A stretch of DNA of 64,000 bases from Mariniblastus sp. (GTDB lineage: Bacteria; Planctomycetota; Planctomycetia; Pirellulales; Pirellulaceae). How positions within the stretch are numbered: the stretch's first letter is position 1; the number at the start of each line of letters is the position of its first letter. Below, in pieces: positions 1 to 8,763 of the stretch. Location: positions 62,001 to 126,000 of the forward strand of contig JAQXDZ010000050.1 in the NCBI GenBank assembly GCA_029251085.1, given 5' to 3'. The notes beneath the pieces were generated by a model, which saw only the letters and a list, made by a program, of their open reading frames with translations, had not been told where the DNA came from and did not search any database. The position numbers and the translations under genes were made by a program.

Positions 1-529
1 TAAAATAACAATGCTGACAACGCCAAATATGTGAGATGCAAAGGTTGATAAAGCATTCATCAATCGAAAAGGCCAGCTCTTCCGTGACGCGGGAGCTGGG
101 CCGCGCAAAAAGTCGCTGCGCGTTATGCTTGAGTCATAGGAGAGGCTTTCCAGATCACTGGGGGAAGAGGAGTCGGGGGAACGGTGACCGATTTGACCGG
201 GCTGCACCGGTAGGCTTGCTCCTTGCGGTTGGCGTTGAGTAATCTGATTATCAAAATCACCTGAATTGGTCATTTGAAATGAACGATTAAAAGAAACGGA
301 TTTGATATTTTCTTGAGGTTATAAAACTGGAGGTCTCATCGTCGAGTATAACTAAATAACGGTTGCTAGATAACCAAACCCACTGCTGGGGGAGTTTGTT
401 TCGAATAAGATGGAAATCTGGAGCGTATCTTCAGGTTCATTTCAAGCCAACTCTGGTTTTCGACCTGAACCCTTTAATCTTGAAATTAGAGTCGATATCT
501 AAATCCGATAGGGTGCGCGAGAGCGTTCA
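1..529. other. Non-coding left edge with one strong hairpin
   Basis: No convincing gene is visible before the first CDS. The stretch 71-102 can fold into a long GC-rich hairpin (GGCCAGCTC pairing with GAGCTGGGCC, one bulged G), followed at 103-121 by a second short GCGC...GCGC stem. It has no T-tract, so it is not an obvious intrinsic terminator. A 68-codon open frame runs through it, but its composition (many Arg, Ser, Gly; no recognisable domain) looks like chance. It could be a structured leader or small RNA; I cannot name it. Confidence 0.4.
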
Positions 530-2182
530 TTGACGATCATGAAAGATATATTTTTTTTGAGCTTGGCGTTTGGTGGGATTGCTGCGCTTACATTTTCATT
601 GACGCGAGTAGAGAAGATTGCTGCTCCCAAATTTGCCAAAGACAATGATCTTGTTTTAGCGGATGTTGACCTGGTTGCCGAAGCGATTGACTCCGCGTTT
701 GCCGAGGATTGGTCGGCTCGGAATTTGTCTCATGCAGATCAAGTGAATAACCTTCTGGTAGCTCGGCGGATATCCCTTGGAATCGCTGGGACGATACCCT
801 CGTTAGCTGAAATTCGTGAATTTGAATCTCAGCCTGAGTCGGAGCAAATCGACTGGTGGGTTGCCCGATTGTTGGAGGATCGAAGAACTAGTAACTACCT
901 TGCCGAACGGTTGACGCGAGCCTTAGTCGGTGTCGAGGAAGGCCCTTTTTTGATTTTTCGTCGTCGTCGGTTCGTCAGTTGGTTATCGGATAAGTTGTTT
1001 CTAAATAAACCTTATGATGAATTAGTTGCCGAGATATTGACGGAGGAAGGCCTTTGGACAGATGCTCCGGCGGTCAATTTTTACACGCGAACAATCTCGC
1101 AAAATGAGGAAAGTAATAAGCCTGATCCGGTGCTTTTGGCAGGGCGAACTTCCCGCGCTTTTCTTGGAATGCGAATCGACTGCTTGCAATGTCATGATGA
1201 TTTCTTAGATACGGTTGAATTAGGAAATGCGGAAGACTTGCGGAGCGGGACTCAGCAAGATTTTCATTCTCTGGCGGCATTTTTTAGTGATGTAGAGAGT
1301 TCGCTGCTTGGCATCCGAGATGTAAAGGAGCACCAGCCCTATGAGTATCAATTGCTGGACGAGGACAAGGCTTCCGTGGTTGTTCCGATGGTTCCTTTTC
1401 ATGCGGAGTTAGATGGGAAAGAAAGTAATCAACGGACGAGACTTGCTAATTGGGTAACTCATCAAGAAAACCGGCCTTTCGCCCGAGCGGCTGTTAATCG
1501 AATGTGGGCAATTATGTTCGGACGCGGGTTGATCAACCCCGTCGATGAGATTCCTCTAGGCGGACCGTTTCCAAAGGTGTTGGAGATTTTGACGGATGAT
1601 TTTGTCAGTCACGGTTATGATTTGCATCGTTTGATTCGGGTGATCGGCTCGACGCAAGCCTTGAGATTAAACAGTGCAGCTGATTTCACGGTCACGCCGA
1701 GTCATGAAAATTTAGTCGCTGTTTTCCCAACGATTCGACTGCGTCCCGAGCAGGTGGCTGGCGCTATCGCGCAATCTACGAGTTTAACGACAATCAACTC
1801 GGGAGCGCACATCACGACGCGACTGATGAAATTTGGCCAGCAGAACGAGTTTGTTAGTCGTTTTGGCGACCCCGGAGAAGATGAGTTCAGTGATCGGGGA
1901 GAAACTGTGACCCAGCGGTTGTTAATGCTGAATGGTGAGATGGTTGGCGAACGGTTAGAGAATATTTTAAACGCCCCTTCCCACCTGGCCAGCCTGTCAC
2001 CGGATCTCGACACGGCTGTCGATGTTATCTATTTGACAACGCTGACTCGGCATCCGAATGAGGAGGAAAGAAAACAAGCAGTGAGTGGGCTGAGTGGGCA
2101 AGACCGCGAACGGCGTGGTGAGGAAGTTATTGATTTATACTGGTCGTTATTGAATTGTGCTGAGTTTCGATGGAATCATTAG
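530..2182 (+). CDS. DUF1549/DUF1553 planctomycete secreted/anchored protein
   Basis: A 550-residue protein of the planctomycete DUF1549 plus DUF1553 type. An N-terminal hydrophobic segment (about residues 5-24) suggests export or anchoring. DUF1549 covers roughly residues 45-260 and includes the family's conserved CXXCH motif, here CLQCHDD with C218, C221 and H222, which resembles a c-type haem site. DUF1553 occupies the C-terminal half, with the signature NRMWAIMFGRGL followed by P-DEIPLGGPFP. Many relatives are longer and carry a separate N-terminal cytochrome domain, which is absent here. The chosen start is TTG at 530, six bases after GAGAG; an ATG at 539 is the alternative. The DUF1501 gene follows 89 bp downstream on the same strand, the usual pairing in this phylum, so they probably form an operon. 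The biochemical function is not established. Confidence 0.85.
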   Translation: MTIMKDIFFLSLAFGGIAALTFSLTRVEKIAAPKFAKDNDLVLADVDLVAEAIDSAFAEDWSARNLSHADQVNNLLVARRISLGIAGTIPSLAEIREFESQPESEQIDWWVARLLEDRRTSNYLAERLTRALVGVEEGPFLIFRRRRFVSWLSDKLFLNKPYDELVAEILTEEGLWTDAPAVNFYTRTISQNEESNKPDPVLLAGRTSRAFLGMRIDCLQCHDDFLDTVELGNAEDLRSGTQQDFHSLAAFFSDVESSLLGIRDVKEHQPYEYQLLDEDKASVVVPMVPFHAELDGKESNQRTRLANWVTHQENRPFARAAVNRMWAIMFGRGLINPVDEIPLGGPFPKVLEILTDDFVSHGYDLHRLIRVIGSTQALRLNSAADFTVTPSHENLVAVFPTIRLRPEQVAGAIAQSTSLTTINSGAHITTRLMKFGQQNEFVSRFGDPGEDEFSDRGETVTQRLLMLNGEMVGERLENILNAPSHLASLSPDLDTAVDVIYLTTLTRHPNEEERKQAVSGLSGQDRERRGEEVIDLYWSLLNCAEFRWNH

Positions 2183-2271
2183 TTGGAATTCTGTATCGCA
2201 ACCCGGAGGGTTGCCAAGAAGATTGTTGTGTTTGACTGCCGTGACTTTTAAAAGATGGACTGCTTGGTGCA

Positions 2272-3597
2272 ATGATGGTGAATCCAACAGATTTTATTCA
2301 AAAGCAACAAACCCATTTTCACCGCCGTTCTTTGTTGAAGATGGCGGGACTAAGTGGTTTGTCGTGGTTGACTCCACTGGCTACGCGTCTTGCGAGGAGT
2401 GCCGAGGCCGACCAAAGGGGAAAGGCAAAGTCGCTAATCGTTTTATGGCTTGAAGGCGCCCCGAGTCAGCTTGAAACTTTCGATCCGCACGAAGGCACTA
2501 TGATCGCTGGCGGCAGTAAGGCGCGAAAAACCAGTGTGAATGGCATCAGTCTGGGAGACGGGATGCAGCAGGTTGCTGAGCAAATGGAGCATATCTCGTT
2601 GATTCGGTCAGTGACCAGTAAAGAAGGCGATCACGAACGAGCGATCTACAATGCTAAGACTGGTTTTCGGCCAGATCCGACATTGATTCATCCATCCATT
2701 GGAAGTGTCATCTGCCACCAGATGAATCAAGAGCAAGATCGATTGGTTGATATCCCCCGTCACATTTCGATTTTGCCCAGCAAGACGCCGGGGCGTGGTG
2801 GTTATCTTGGGGATCAGTTCGACGCCTTCAAGGTGTTTGATCCAGTCCAGCCAATTCCCGATGTGGCAGCGCGAGTTGAAACAAAGCGTCAGTTAAGCCG
2901 ACTGGAGAAATTGAAATTTGCTGACCAGCAGTTTTTAAAAAATCGCGGCAACAATTCGATTATTGGAGAATCACTTAAAAGTTCCAATCTTGATGCCGCG
3001 ATTCGGTTGATGTCTTCCGATCAGTTAAATGCTTTCGATGTCAGCCAAGTTTCAGAATCGGAGAGAGCACAATTTGGTGATACTCCGTTTGGGAGAAGTT
3101 GTCTCGCAGCACTAAGGCTGATTGAGACCGGAGTAAGGTGCGTCGAGGTGACGTTAACTGGTTGGGATTCGCATGTTAATAATCACGAGACCCAGGCGGG
3201 GCGCATCAATATTCTTGACCCAGCCTACGCTTCTTTGATCAAGGAGTTAAAAAAGAGAGATTTGTTGGATTCGACGATGGTTGTCTGTGGCGGAGAGTTT
3301 GGAAGGACGCCTTGGATTAATCCGCTTGGTGGTCGCGACCATTGGCCTCATGGTTTTAGCATTGCTTTGGCTGGAGGCGGGATTCAGGGCGGGCGCGTTA
3401 TTGGCGAAACGGATCCTAATCCTCAACGGGAATCGCCACCCAAAGCTTCACTCAAACAGCCGCATCCGATTGAGGATGTGCACGCGACGGTGTTCTCAGC
3501 GATGGGAATCGAATTTGAAACCGAGCTAGACACTCCGATCGGGCGTCCAATGAAAATCTGCGAAGGAAAGCCTGTCCAAGCTCTGCTGGACGTTTAG
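2272..3597 (+). CDS. DUF1501 family protein, Tat-type signal
   Basis: A 441-residue DUF1501 protein, a sulfatase/alkaline-phosphatase-fold relative common in planctomycetes and usually encoded beside DUF1549/DUF1553 genes, as here. The N-terminus has a twin-arginine-like signal (HRRSLLKMAGLSGLSWL, about residues 17-33), so export by Tat is likely. Typical family segments are visible: LWLEGAPSQLETFDPH near residue 60, GWDSHVNNH near 300, and GGEFGRTPWIN with GGRDHWPHGFS near 340-362. The last two are the expected metal-site region of this fold. The function is unknown; an enzymatic role on an extracytoplasmic polymer is only inference. Transcription probably ends at the bidirectional hairpin at 3657-3691. 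Confidence 0.88.
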   Translation: MMVNPTDFIQKQQTHFHRRSLLKMAGLSGLSWLTPLATRLARSAEADQRGKAKSLIVLWLEGAPSQLETFDPHEGTMIAGGSKARKTSVNGISLGDGMQQVAEQMEHISLIRSVTSKEGDHERAIYNAKTGFRPDPTLIHPSIGSVICHQMNQEQDRLVDIPRHISILPSKTPGRGGYLGDQFDAFKVFDPVQPIPDVAARVETKRQLSRLEKLKFADQQFLKNRGNNSIIGESLKSSNLDAAIRLMSSDQLNAFDVSQVSESERAQFGDTPFGRSCLAALRLIETGVRCVEVTLTGWDSHVNNHETQAGRINILDPAYASLIKELKKRDLLDSTMVVCGGEFGRTPWINPLGGRDHWPHGFSIALAGGGIQGGRVIGETDPNPQRESPPKASLKQPHPIEDVHATVFSAMGIEFETELDTPIGRPMKICEGKPVQALLDV

Positions 3598-3656
3598 GGC
3601 TTTGGTTTCCACGCGTCTTCGTCGACTTGCAAGAAAAATTTAAAACACGAAGACAA

Positions 3657-3691
3657 AAAAAGCCGCTCTAAAAATTAGAGCGGCTTTTGTT
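3657..3691. terminator. Bidirectional intrinsic terminator
   Basis: A perfect 11-bp stem (AGCCGCTCTAA / TTAGAGCGGCT, 3661-3671 and 3675-3685) has a 3-base loop. It is preceded by an A-run and followed by TTTTGTTTTTT, so it can end transcription in both directions. It lies between the convergent DUF1501 gene and the VWA-domain gene and can serve both. Confidence 0.85.
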
Positions 3692-3721
3692 TTTTCATTC
3701 GTATGACTGAGCAGAGGAGGT

Positions 3722-6700
3722 TTACTGGAAACCGCCACCGCCGCCACCACCACCGAATCCGCCACCGCCACCTCCTTGGCCACCGCCACCTTGCCCACCA
3801 CCGCTGTTGGATAGGCCTTCGGCTGTGCTAGCGTCACCAAGAATGTTGAATGTGCTGACCGACTGGATTGCGTTGAAGTTAGGAGAAACGCTGATTAACA
3901 CGTGAAGGCGATCTGCCGTGGTGGCATGGTTCACAGTGAAGAACGTTCCTTCTGGGACTTGGGTAATAATCGGCTGGTAACCAACGACGCCTCGGTTATC
4001 GAGTTGGCCGTTAAGTGGCCCCGCAAGGTTACCGTTATCGACTCCAGAAAGTAAACCGCCGAAGTAGTCGCTTGCCGCACCCGATGAGTAGCCTTCCGAA
4101 AGCTCTTGAGCAAGAACATTTCGGTTTGCAATCATTTGGTTTCGAACAACCGTTTCAATTTCGTGATCTTCAAGAGATTCAGTCCGTCTACCTTGGTCGA
4201 GGGCGAATAAAACTATCGCACCCTTGTCGTCGATCTCAACTTGCTTCGTCATTGAAGCAGCCCGAGGAGAATTGTAGTGGTTGTGAATGGCAACGGTTGC
4301 TTTGCCCGAAGTCACAGTTCCCCAAACTCGCTTGATGACTAGTTGATAGTCGCCAGCAAAACCCTTGGGAAGAATGTACTTTTCGGAAACTACACCCGAA
4401 GCTCCTGCCTTTGGTGAGAAACTATCTCTCATCAAAATTCCGCCACCACGAGTTCGCTTTGCAAGTCGCGAGCAGGTGGTTCCACCAGGCTCTACAACGT
4501 AGAGATCAAGATCAGCATCGCCTGTCCAACTGACTTCGATGTGACAATCTCGCTCTTTCGCTGCCTGTAGCTTCGTTTCGAAAGCGGCGAACTCTTCAGC
4601 CTGCCCGCTCTCACGGTAGTTGTTGAGGATTGCGGTCGCTGCAAATTGAGCTTGTCGAACGATTTCTGGGTGATCCGGCCATTCCTGACTAAGAACACCA
4701 GTTGTCGCCCATTTGATCGCTTCAACGTCGCCAATGGTTTGGGCAGCACGAAGACCAATCACAAACGGTTCCGTTCGAGTAGGGTTGTTGAGTGCATAGC
4801 CTTTGAGGAGGCGAATCGCTCGCTTCTCCATGCCGTTGCGAGCCATATACTGAGCGGCGATCAAGATATCGTTATCGTCTTCTGACATATCAACTGCAGA
4901 CATTAGTGCCCGTTCGATATCAGCTTGAGGACGACCAGAGATTTGCATCGCCAGTACGAGAGCTTCGTGCATCCAAGGTTGGAACTGATCGTGCTGGATA
5001 GCAGCAAGGATCATGGTCACGGCTTGGTCAGCATTTCGTTCTTTCATAAGTTTCTTAGCAGTCGCTCGAACATCCGCTTGGTTTGCGAATGTCTCGCCGA
5101 AGTAAGTGCTCCAGGCGATTGTCGGATCGTTAATGTCCGTCAACACGATTGCTTGTGGCTTGCGATCGACTGAAGCAGGCTTGTCGGTTACGAGGCTGAC
5201 TTTTTCTGTATCTTGGATACAGAACATTCCACCACCGCCGCCGCCGCCAAAGTTACCGCCACCGCCGCCGAATCCGCCTTGGCCACCGCCGCCGAATCCG
5301 CCTTGGCCACCGCCGCCGAATCCGCCACCGCCACCGAATCCACCACCACCTGAAGTCTTAGGGGCGACAAGATCTCCGACGTTGTAGACGTTGGTTACGA
5401 ACCACTTCACATCTTCTGCATCATCGAGTGAGATGATTTTTAGGACTTCGTCTTTGACAACGAATGTTGCGTTATACTTTTCGAGCATAATTCGAAGAGC
5501 ATTTTTAAAGCGAATGCCGCTTAAGTTCTCGGTAATCAATTCATCTTCAGTTAGAGAGTCGTCAGATGCCGAGCTGGTCAAAACGATGTTGATTCCGTAC
5601 TTAATCTCAAGTTCTTCTTCAACTTCGCTCCACGGTCTCTCGTCGTAATTTAGATCCGCAGTTTCGTTGAGTGCGTCAAGAATTGCTTCTTCTGTTGCAC
5701 TTCCAGTCAAGCGAATGTTTTGATACTTCTTGCGTCGAATGACTTTCTTTCGCCACTCGTCCGCGTCTGGCCAAAGCATCATGTTCTTTGGGTCACCCGG
5801 GAATGGGATGGTGGCTTGCTCGATTGAGAACATCGATGATTGGAACGCGTATTCCTTCTGTCGACGCAATTCCATCACTTCGGCATAGTTCTTGGCGAAG
5901 TGAGCATTCGCGTTAGAGACAATCACTGCCGGATCGTACGGGGCAACTTGGAATGCCTTCTCCGTTACGGCTAATGATTCGCTGTACTCGCCTTCCTGCA
6001 GAAGTGAGTTGTATCGATTAATTAATTCCGATACTTCTTCCTGGCTGCGGGCAATGCGGTCAGCTTCCATTTTCAACTGACCAGCAGTCGCAATGTTGAT
6101 GTCCGCGAGTGCCTGGCGGTCATCGAACGCAATCTTCTCTTGTCGAGAGGATAGCAAGCTAGACTCGATTGAATGTCGCAGAGTCGAGCGAGTATCCGGA
6201 TAAAGATCTGTTGTTTGATCAATGATCTCTAGCATGTTTTTAAGACGCTCGATCGCAATGTCCGGATTCGTTCGCAACTCTTGTCGTGCTCGTTTTGATT
6301 CGTATTGAACCTGCTGAGTAATTTTCTGGTTGATGATTGCAACACGCTGTTCTTCAGTTAAAAGAAGATCGGTTGATCCACCCTTCGCATCCTGAAGCAA
6401 CTGTCCAATCTCATCACCACCCTCTTGGATCATTCGTAATCCACCGTCGGGAGTCTCGACTGCCATCGGTAGAGTAACGGCTCCGCCGGCGGGTGCTGCC
6501 GCTGGAGTTTTTACAGCAGGCGTTGCTGCTGGAGTTTCAACCGCTGGTTTTGCTGCTGGAGTTTCATCAACTGGCTTTGCTGCTGCAGGAGCCGGCTTAG
6601 TCTTGGTTGAGTTTCCAAATGGATCGTCGTCATCCTGAACTTTGTAAGTTGCAGCCATCGCTAGGAGGTCAGCCTGCGTGTTCGCAGGATCAGCACTTAG

Positions 6701-7867
6701 GTTAATAGCAGCAGAAGCTAGTTTCCGGGCTGTTTCCCGATCGCCTGCGGCCAAAGCGGTTTCGCCAAGGTCACTAAGTCGATTAGCTTCCGCCGTTCGG
6801 ATTCGTGCGAACTCGCGAAGTCCTTCAGACCCAATTGTTGGTAAGGTGAGCCCCGAATCTTTGCGGGCGTCTTCGATCATGCCAGGCAGGAATGAAAATT
6901 CTGTGTTGGCAAGTTCCGGTGTGATTTGCCAAGTGATGTTTTCCTGATTGCCGTTTGCGATCCCAGTAAGCTGTAAAGCCACGTTGTTTCGGTCGGCGAG
7001 GCTTCCAAGGATAATGTTGTCTCTATCGGTTCGAAGCGGTGGGAACTGGCTTGGGAAACTTTCCAAAACCGAATCACCCCATTGGCCCGAAACTGGCCAA
7101 AGAACAGCTCCATGGATTGTGTTAACCAAACCAACCGCTGAAACGCGGACGTCTTGCTCGTCGCTATCAATGAATAGGTTGCCGCCGGTGTTGTTCGCCA
7201 ACGCAGCCATAATCTCGTTGTTGCGTGCTGGACCGATCGCAAAGCTAGAAACCGAAATTTTGTTCTTGGTTAATCCGGAAATGAGTTCACCAAAAATTTC
7301 AGAATGAAGCAAGCTGCCTCGGCTGACTCCGTCACCGATGTAGATGACGTTGTTGTTTCGTTGTGTTTCCTTTGGGAAAGCTTTTGATGCAGAAACCAGC
7401 ATGGCTTCCATGTCGGTCGAACCGAGTGGAACTCGCTCGCTCAAATTCCCCAGAGCAGTGTTTAAATCTTCCGAGTCCGGACTGACAAAACCTTTTGTCA
7501 TTGGAACAGGGTCAAGATCGACTGCCACAATCTGAATCAGATCGTCAGCATTCAAATTCTTGATGATGTGTTTAAGCGTGGCAATTGAATCCCGCTTAAA
7601 TTCACCAGACTGGCTGGCAGAGGTGTCAATGTAAACGACCACGTTGCTGGCCCGCTCAGTCTCAATGGAGATCTGAGGTTTCAGACTCAATGCGAAGTGT
7701 GTTTCCCCCGCATTATCAAAAGTCGCCATTTTGACTTGGTTCGTCGATGACTTGGATTCTTCCGAATCGTCTGCGAACGATGTATTGGCACCAGTTGTCT
7801 GCAAGCCAATGGCCAGCAAAGCAACAAACATTCCTCTAAGCGCGACTTTGGTCGAGCACTTGGACAT
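3722..7867 (-). CDS. Giant secreted VWA-domain protein with Gly-rich repeats
   Basis: About 1381 residues from ATG 7867, or 1411 from an in-frame ATG at 7957. From 7867 the protein begins with a classical signal peptide (basic start, hydrophobic core, cleavage near SFA-DD). A von Willebrand A domain follows (MIDAS motif DTSAS, about residue 81; second metal-loop Thr in GSTDME). Next come an Ala/Pro repeat linker of KPAVETPAA type near 430-480, a long helical region, and a segment resembling a secretin/TonB short N-terminal domain (GIRFKNALRIMLEKYN...). A Gly-rich block (GGFGGGGQ repeats, DNA 5224-5358), a helical repeat region, a beta domain recalling DUF2135/YfaP (SWTGDADLDLYVVEPGG) and a Gly-rich tail complete it. 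Both candidate starts carry a good SD. The domain mix suggests a surface or periplasmic adhesion or scaffold protein, but that is inference. Confidence 0.8.
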   Translation of the reverse strand: MSKCSTKVALRGMFVALLAIGLQTTGANTSFADDSEESKSSTNQVKMATFDNAGETHFALSLKPQISIETERASNVVVYIDTSASQSGEFKRDSIATLKHIIKNLNADDLIQIVAVDLDPVPMTKGFVSPDSEDLNTALGNLSERVPLGSTDMEAMLVSASKAFPKETQRNNNVIYIGDGVSRGSLLHSEIFGELISGLTKNKISVSSFAIGPARNNEIMAALANNTGGNLFIDSDEQDVRVSAVGLVNTIHGAVLWPVSGQWGDSVLESFPSQFPPLRTDRDNIILGSLADRNNVALQLTGIANGNQENITWQITPELANTEFSFLPGMIEDARKDSGLTLPTIGSEGLREFARIRTAEANRLSDLGETALAAGDRETARKLASAAINLSADPANTQADLLAMAATYKVQDDDDPFGNSTKTKPAPAAAKPVDETPAAKPAVETPAATPAVKTPAAAPAGGAVTLPMAVETPDGGLRMIQEGGDEIGQLLQDAKGGSTDLLLTEEQRVAIINQKITQQVQYESKRARQELRTNPDIAIERLKNMLEIIDQTTDLYPDTRSTLRHSIESSLLSSRQEKIAFDDRQALADINIATAGQLKMEADRIARSQEEVSELINRYNSLLQEGEYSESLAVTEKAFQVAPYDPAVIVSNANAHFAKNYAEVMELRRQKEYAFQSSMFSIEQATIPFPGDPKNMMLWPDADEWRKKVIRRKKYQNIRLTGSATEEAILDALNETADLNYDERPWSEVEEELEIKYGINIVLTSSASDDSLTEDELITENLSGIRFKNALRIMLEKYNATFVVKDEVLKIISLDDAEDVKWFVTNVYNVGDLVAPKTSGGGGFGGGGGFGGGGQGGFGGGGQGGFGGGGGNFGGGGGGGMFCIQDTEKVSLVTDKPASVDRKPQAIVLTDINDPTIAWSTYFGETFANQADVRATAKKLMKERNADQAVTMILAAIQHDQFQPWMHEALVLAMQISGRPQADIERALMSAVDMSEDDNDILIAAQYMARNGMEKRAIRLLKGYALNNPTRTEPFVIGLRAAQTIGDVEAIKWATTGVLSQEWPDHPEIVRQAQFAATAILNNYRESGQAEEFAAFETKLQAAKERDCHIEVSWTGDADLDLYVVEPGGTTCSRLAKRTRGGGILMRDSFSPKAGASGVVSEKYILPKGFAGDYQLVIKRVWGTVTSGKATVAIHNHYNSPRAASMTKQVEIDDKGAIVLFALDQGRRTESLEDHEIETVVRNQMIANRNVLAQELSEGYSSGAASDYFGGLLSGVDNGNLAGPLNGQLDNRGVVGYQPIITQVPEGTFFTVNHATTADRLHVLISVSPNFNAIQSVSTFNILGDASTAEGLSNSGGGQGGGGQGGGGGGFGGGGGGGGFQ

Positions 7868-8763
7868 AACGAACTCCAACACCGAAAAGATTTCGAAGGA
7901 ATGTGCGTTCCGGAATCGCACAGCCCTGCCTTGCCCTGTAATGGTTAACTTGGTCATCGATGACCTCCAACACTATTGTATTTTGAGAACTGGCGATACG
8001 CTACCAAAAACCCTCGATTTTGCCCCATTTACGGCCTCCACGTAGTCCTAAATATCACTACTACCTGATGCACCGATGTGACCCGAGTACTTAAGCACAC
8101 CGAGTCGAACTTAGCTGAGTCAAAAAATCCTTGTAATGGTAGGCCAGTTCACTCGTAAAGAGTGGCCTCTATTTGTCACTAGTATTGTAAAAACCGACAA
8201 AGAGCGAGGAAATACTGGAAAATCTATCTTCCATGATAGTATTCCTGCCGTTTGATCCGATCAAACGTGCTCCATGGGTTGGTATCGGAGTCTGAGGCCG
8301 CTGAAGGTAGAAAATTTGATTCCATCCAACAGCTTTCGCAAGCAAGAGACGCTAAATGACGATTGGGTAGAATTTAACGATTACGTTCTGATACGGGGTT
8401 AGTGGCAGCCATTGTTCCGTTAATGGTGCTTTAGTGTAGTGGCTTCCTTGAAAACCTTGTTTCCCAGTTGCTCAAGCCGCAGAATATTCCAAAGCAGTCT
8501 CTGGAAACTTATCCAAGTGAACTGCCGCACGCCAGCGAGGCTTGGATTAATTAAAAGAATGACGTTGAGAACGGTTCGGCCGAGACATTTGGCAATTAAC
8601 TCTCAAATGCGGAGAAACTTGGTTTTCAAAGTGGTTGAGTTCCGAGCGGGCCGGCAGTCGGCTTCTAGTTTTGACGGCGTCCTTCAAATTGAATCAAAAG
8701 CCTAACCCGGGAAATTATCAATGAGTTGATGATTAAGAGAGGTACCAGTTTGCCTGGCTCCCC
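7868..8763. other. Long intergenic region with a perfect 19-bp palindrome
   Basis: About 0.9 kb separates the VWA gene from the next minus-strand gene end. The first 90 bases are the in-frame leader extension of the VWA gene (alternative ATG at 7957 with SD GGAGGT). Further out, 8249-8267 reads CGTTTGATCCGATCAAACG, a perfect inverted repeat with a single central base and no T-tract, so it looks more like an operator than a terminator. An 88-codon frame at 8439-8705 has no recognisable features and is probably chance. No RNA gene was recognised. Confidence 0.5.
8249..8267. promoter_or_regulatory. Perfect 19-bp palindrome, candidate operator
   Basis: CGTTTGATC, C, GATCAAACG: nine base pairs of perfect dyad symmetry around one base, a size and shape typical of sites for dimeric HTH repressors. 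It lies about 290-380 bp upstream of the two possible starts of the VWA-domain gene. No regulator is encoded next to it. The assignment as an operator is inference from symmetry only. Confidence 0.4.

Noticed and set aside
140-225. Resemblance of the GGGAACGGTGACCG... stretch to a cobalamin riboswitch
   Set aside because: The B12-box and the CCCCGC..ACTG core are not present in order, and the downstream gene is not B12-related.
5224-5350. CRISPR-like array appearance of the 24-bp repeat
   Set aside because: The repeats are contiguous, in frame, and encode GGFGGGGQ units within a long gene; no spacers or cas genes.
5188-5387. Pro-rich and Ala/Val-rich antisense open frames across the Gly-rich blocks (also at 3640-3840)
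   Set aside because: They arise from the reverse or shifted reading of the GGN repeats of the VWA gene and have no start or domain of their own.
8439-8705. 88-codon frame in the gap after the VWA gene
   Set aside because: No SD, no domain, and composition like non-coding sequence.
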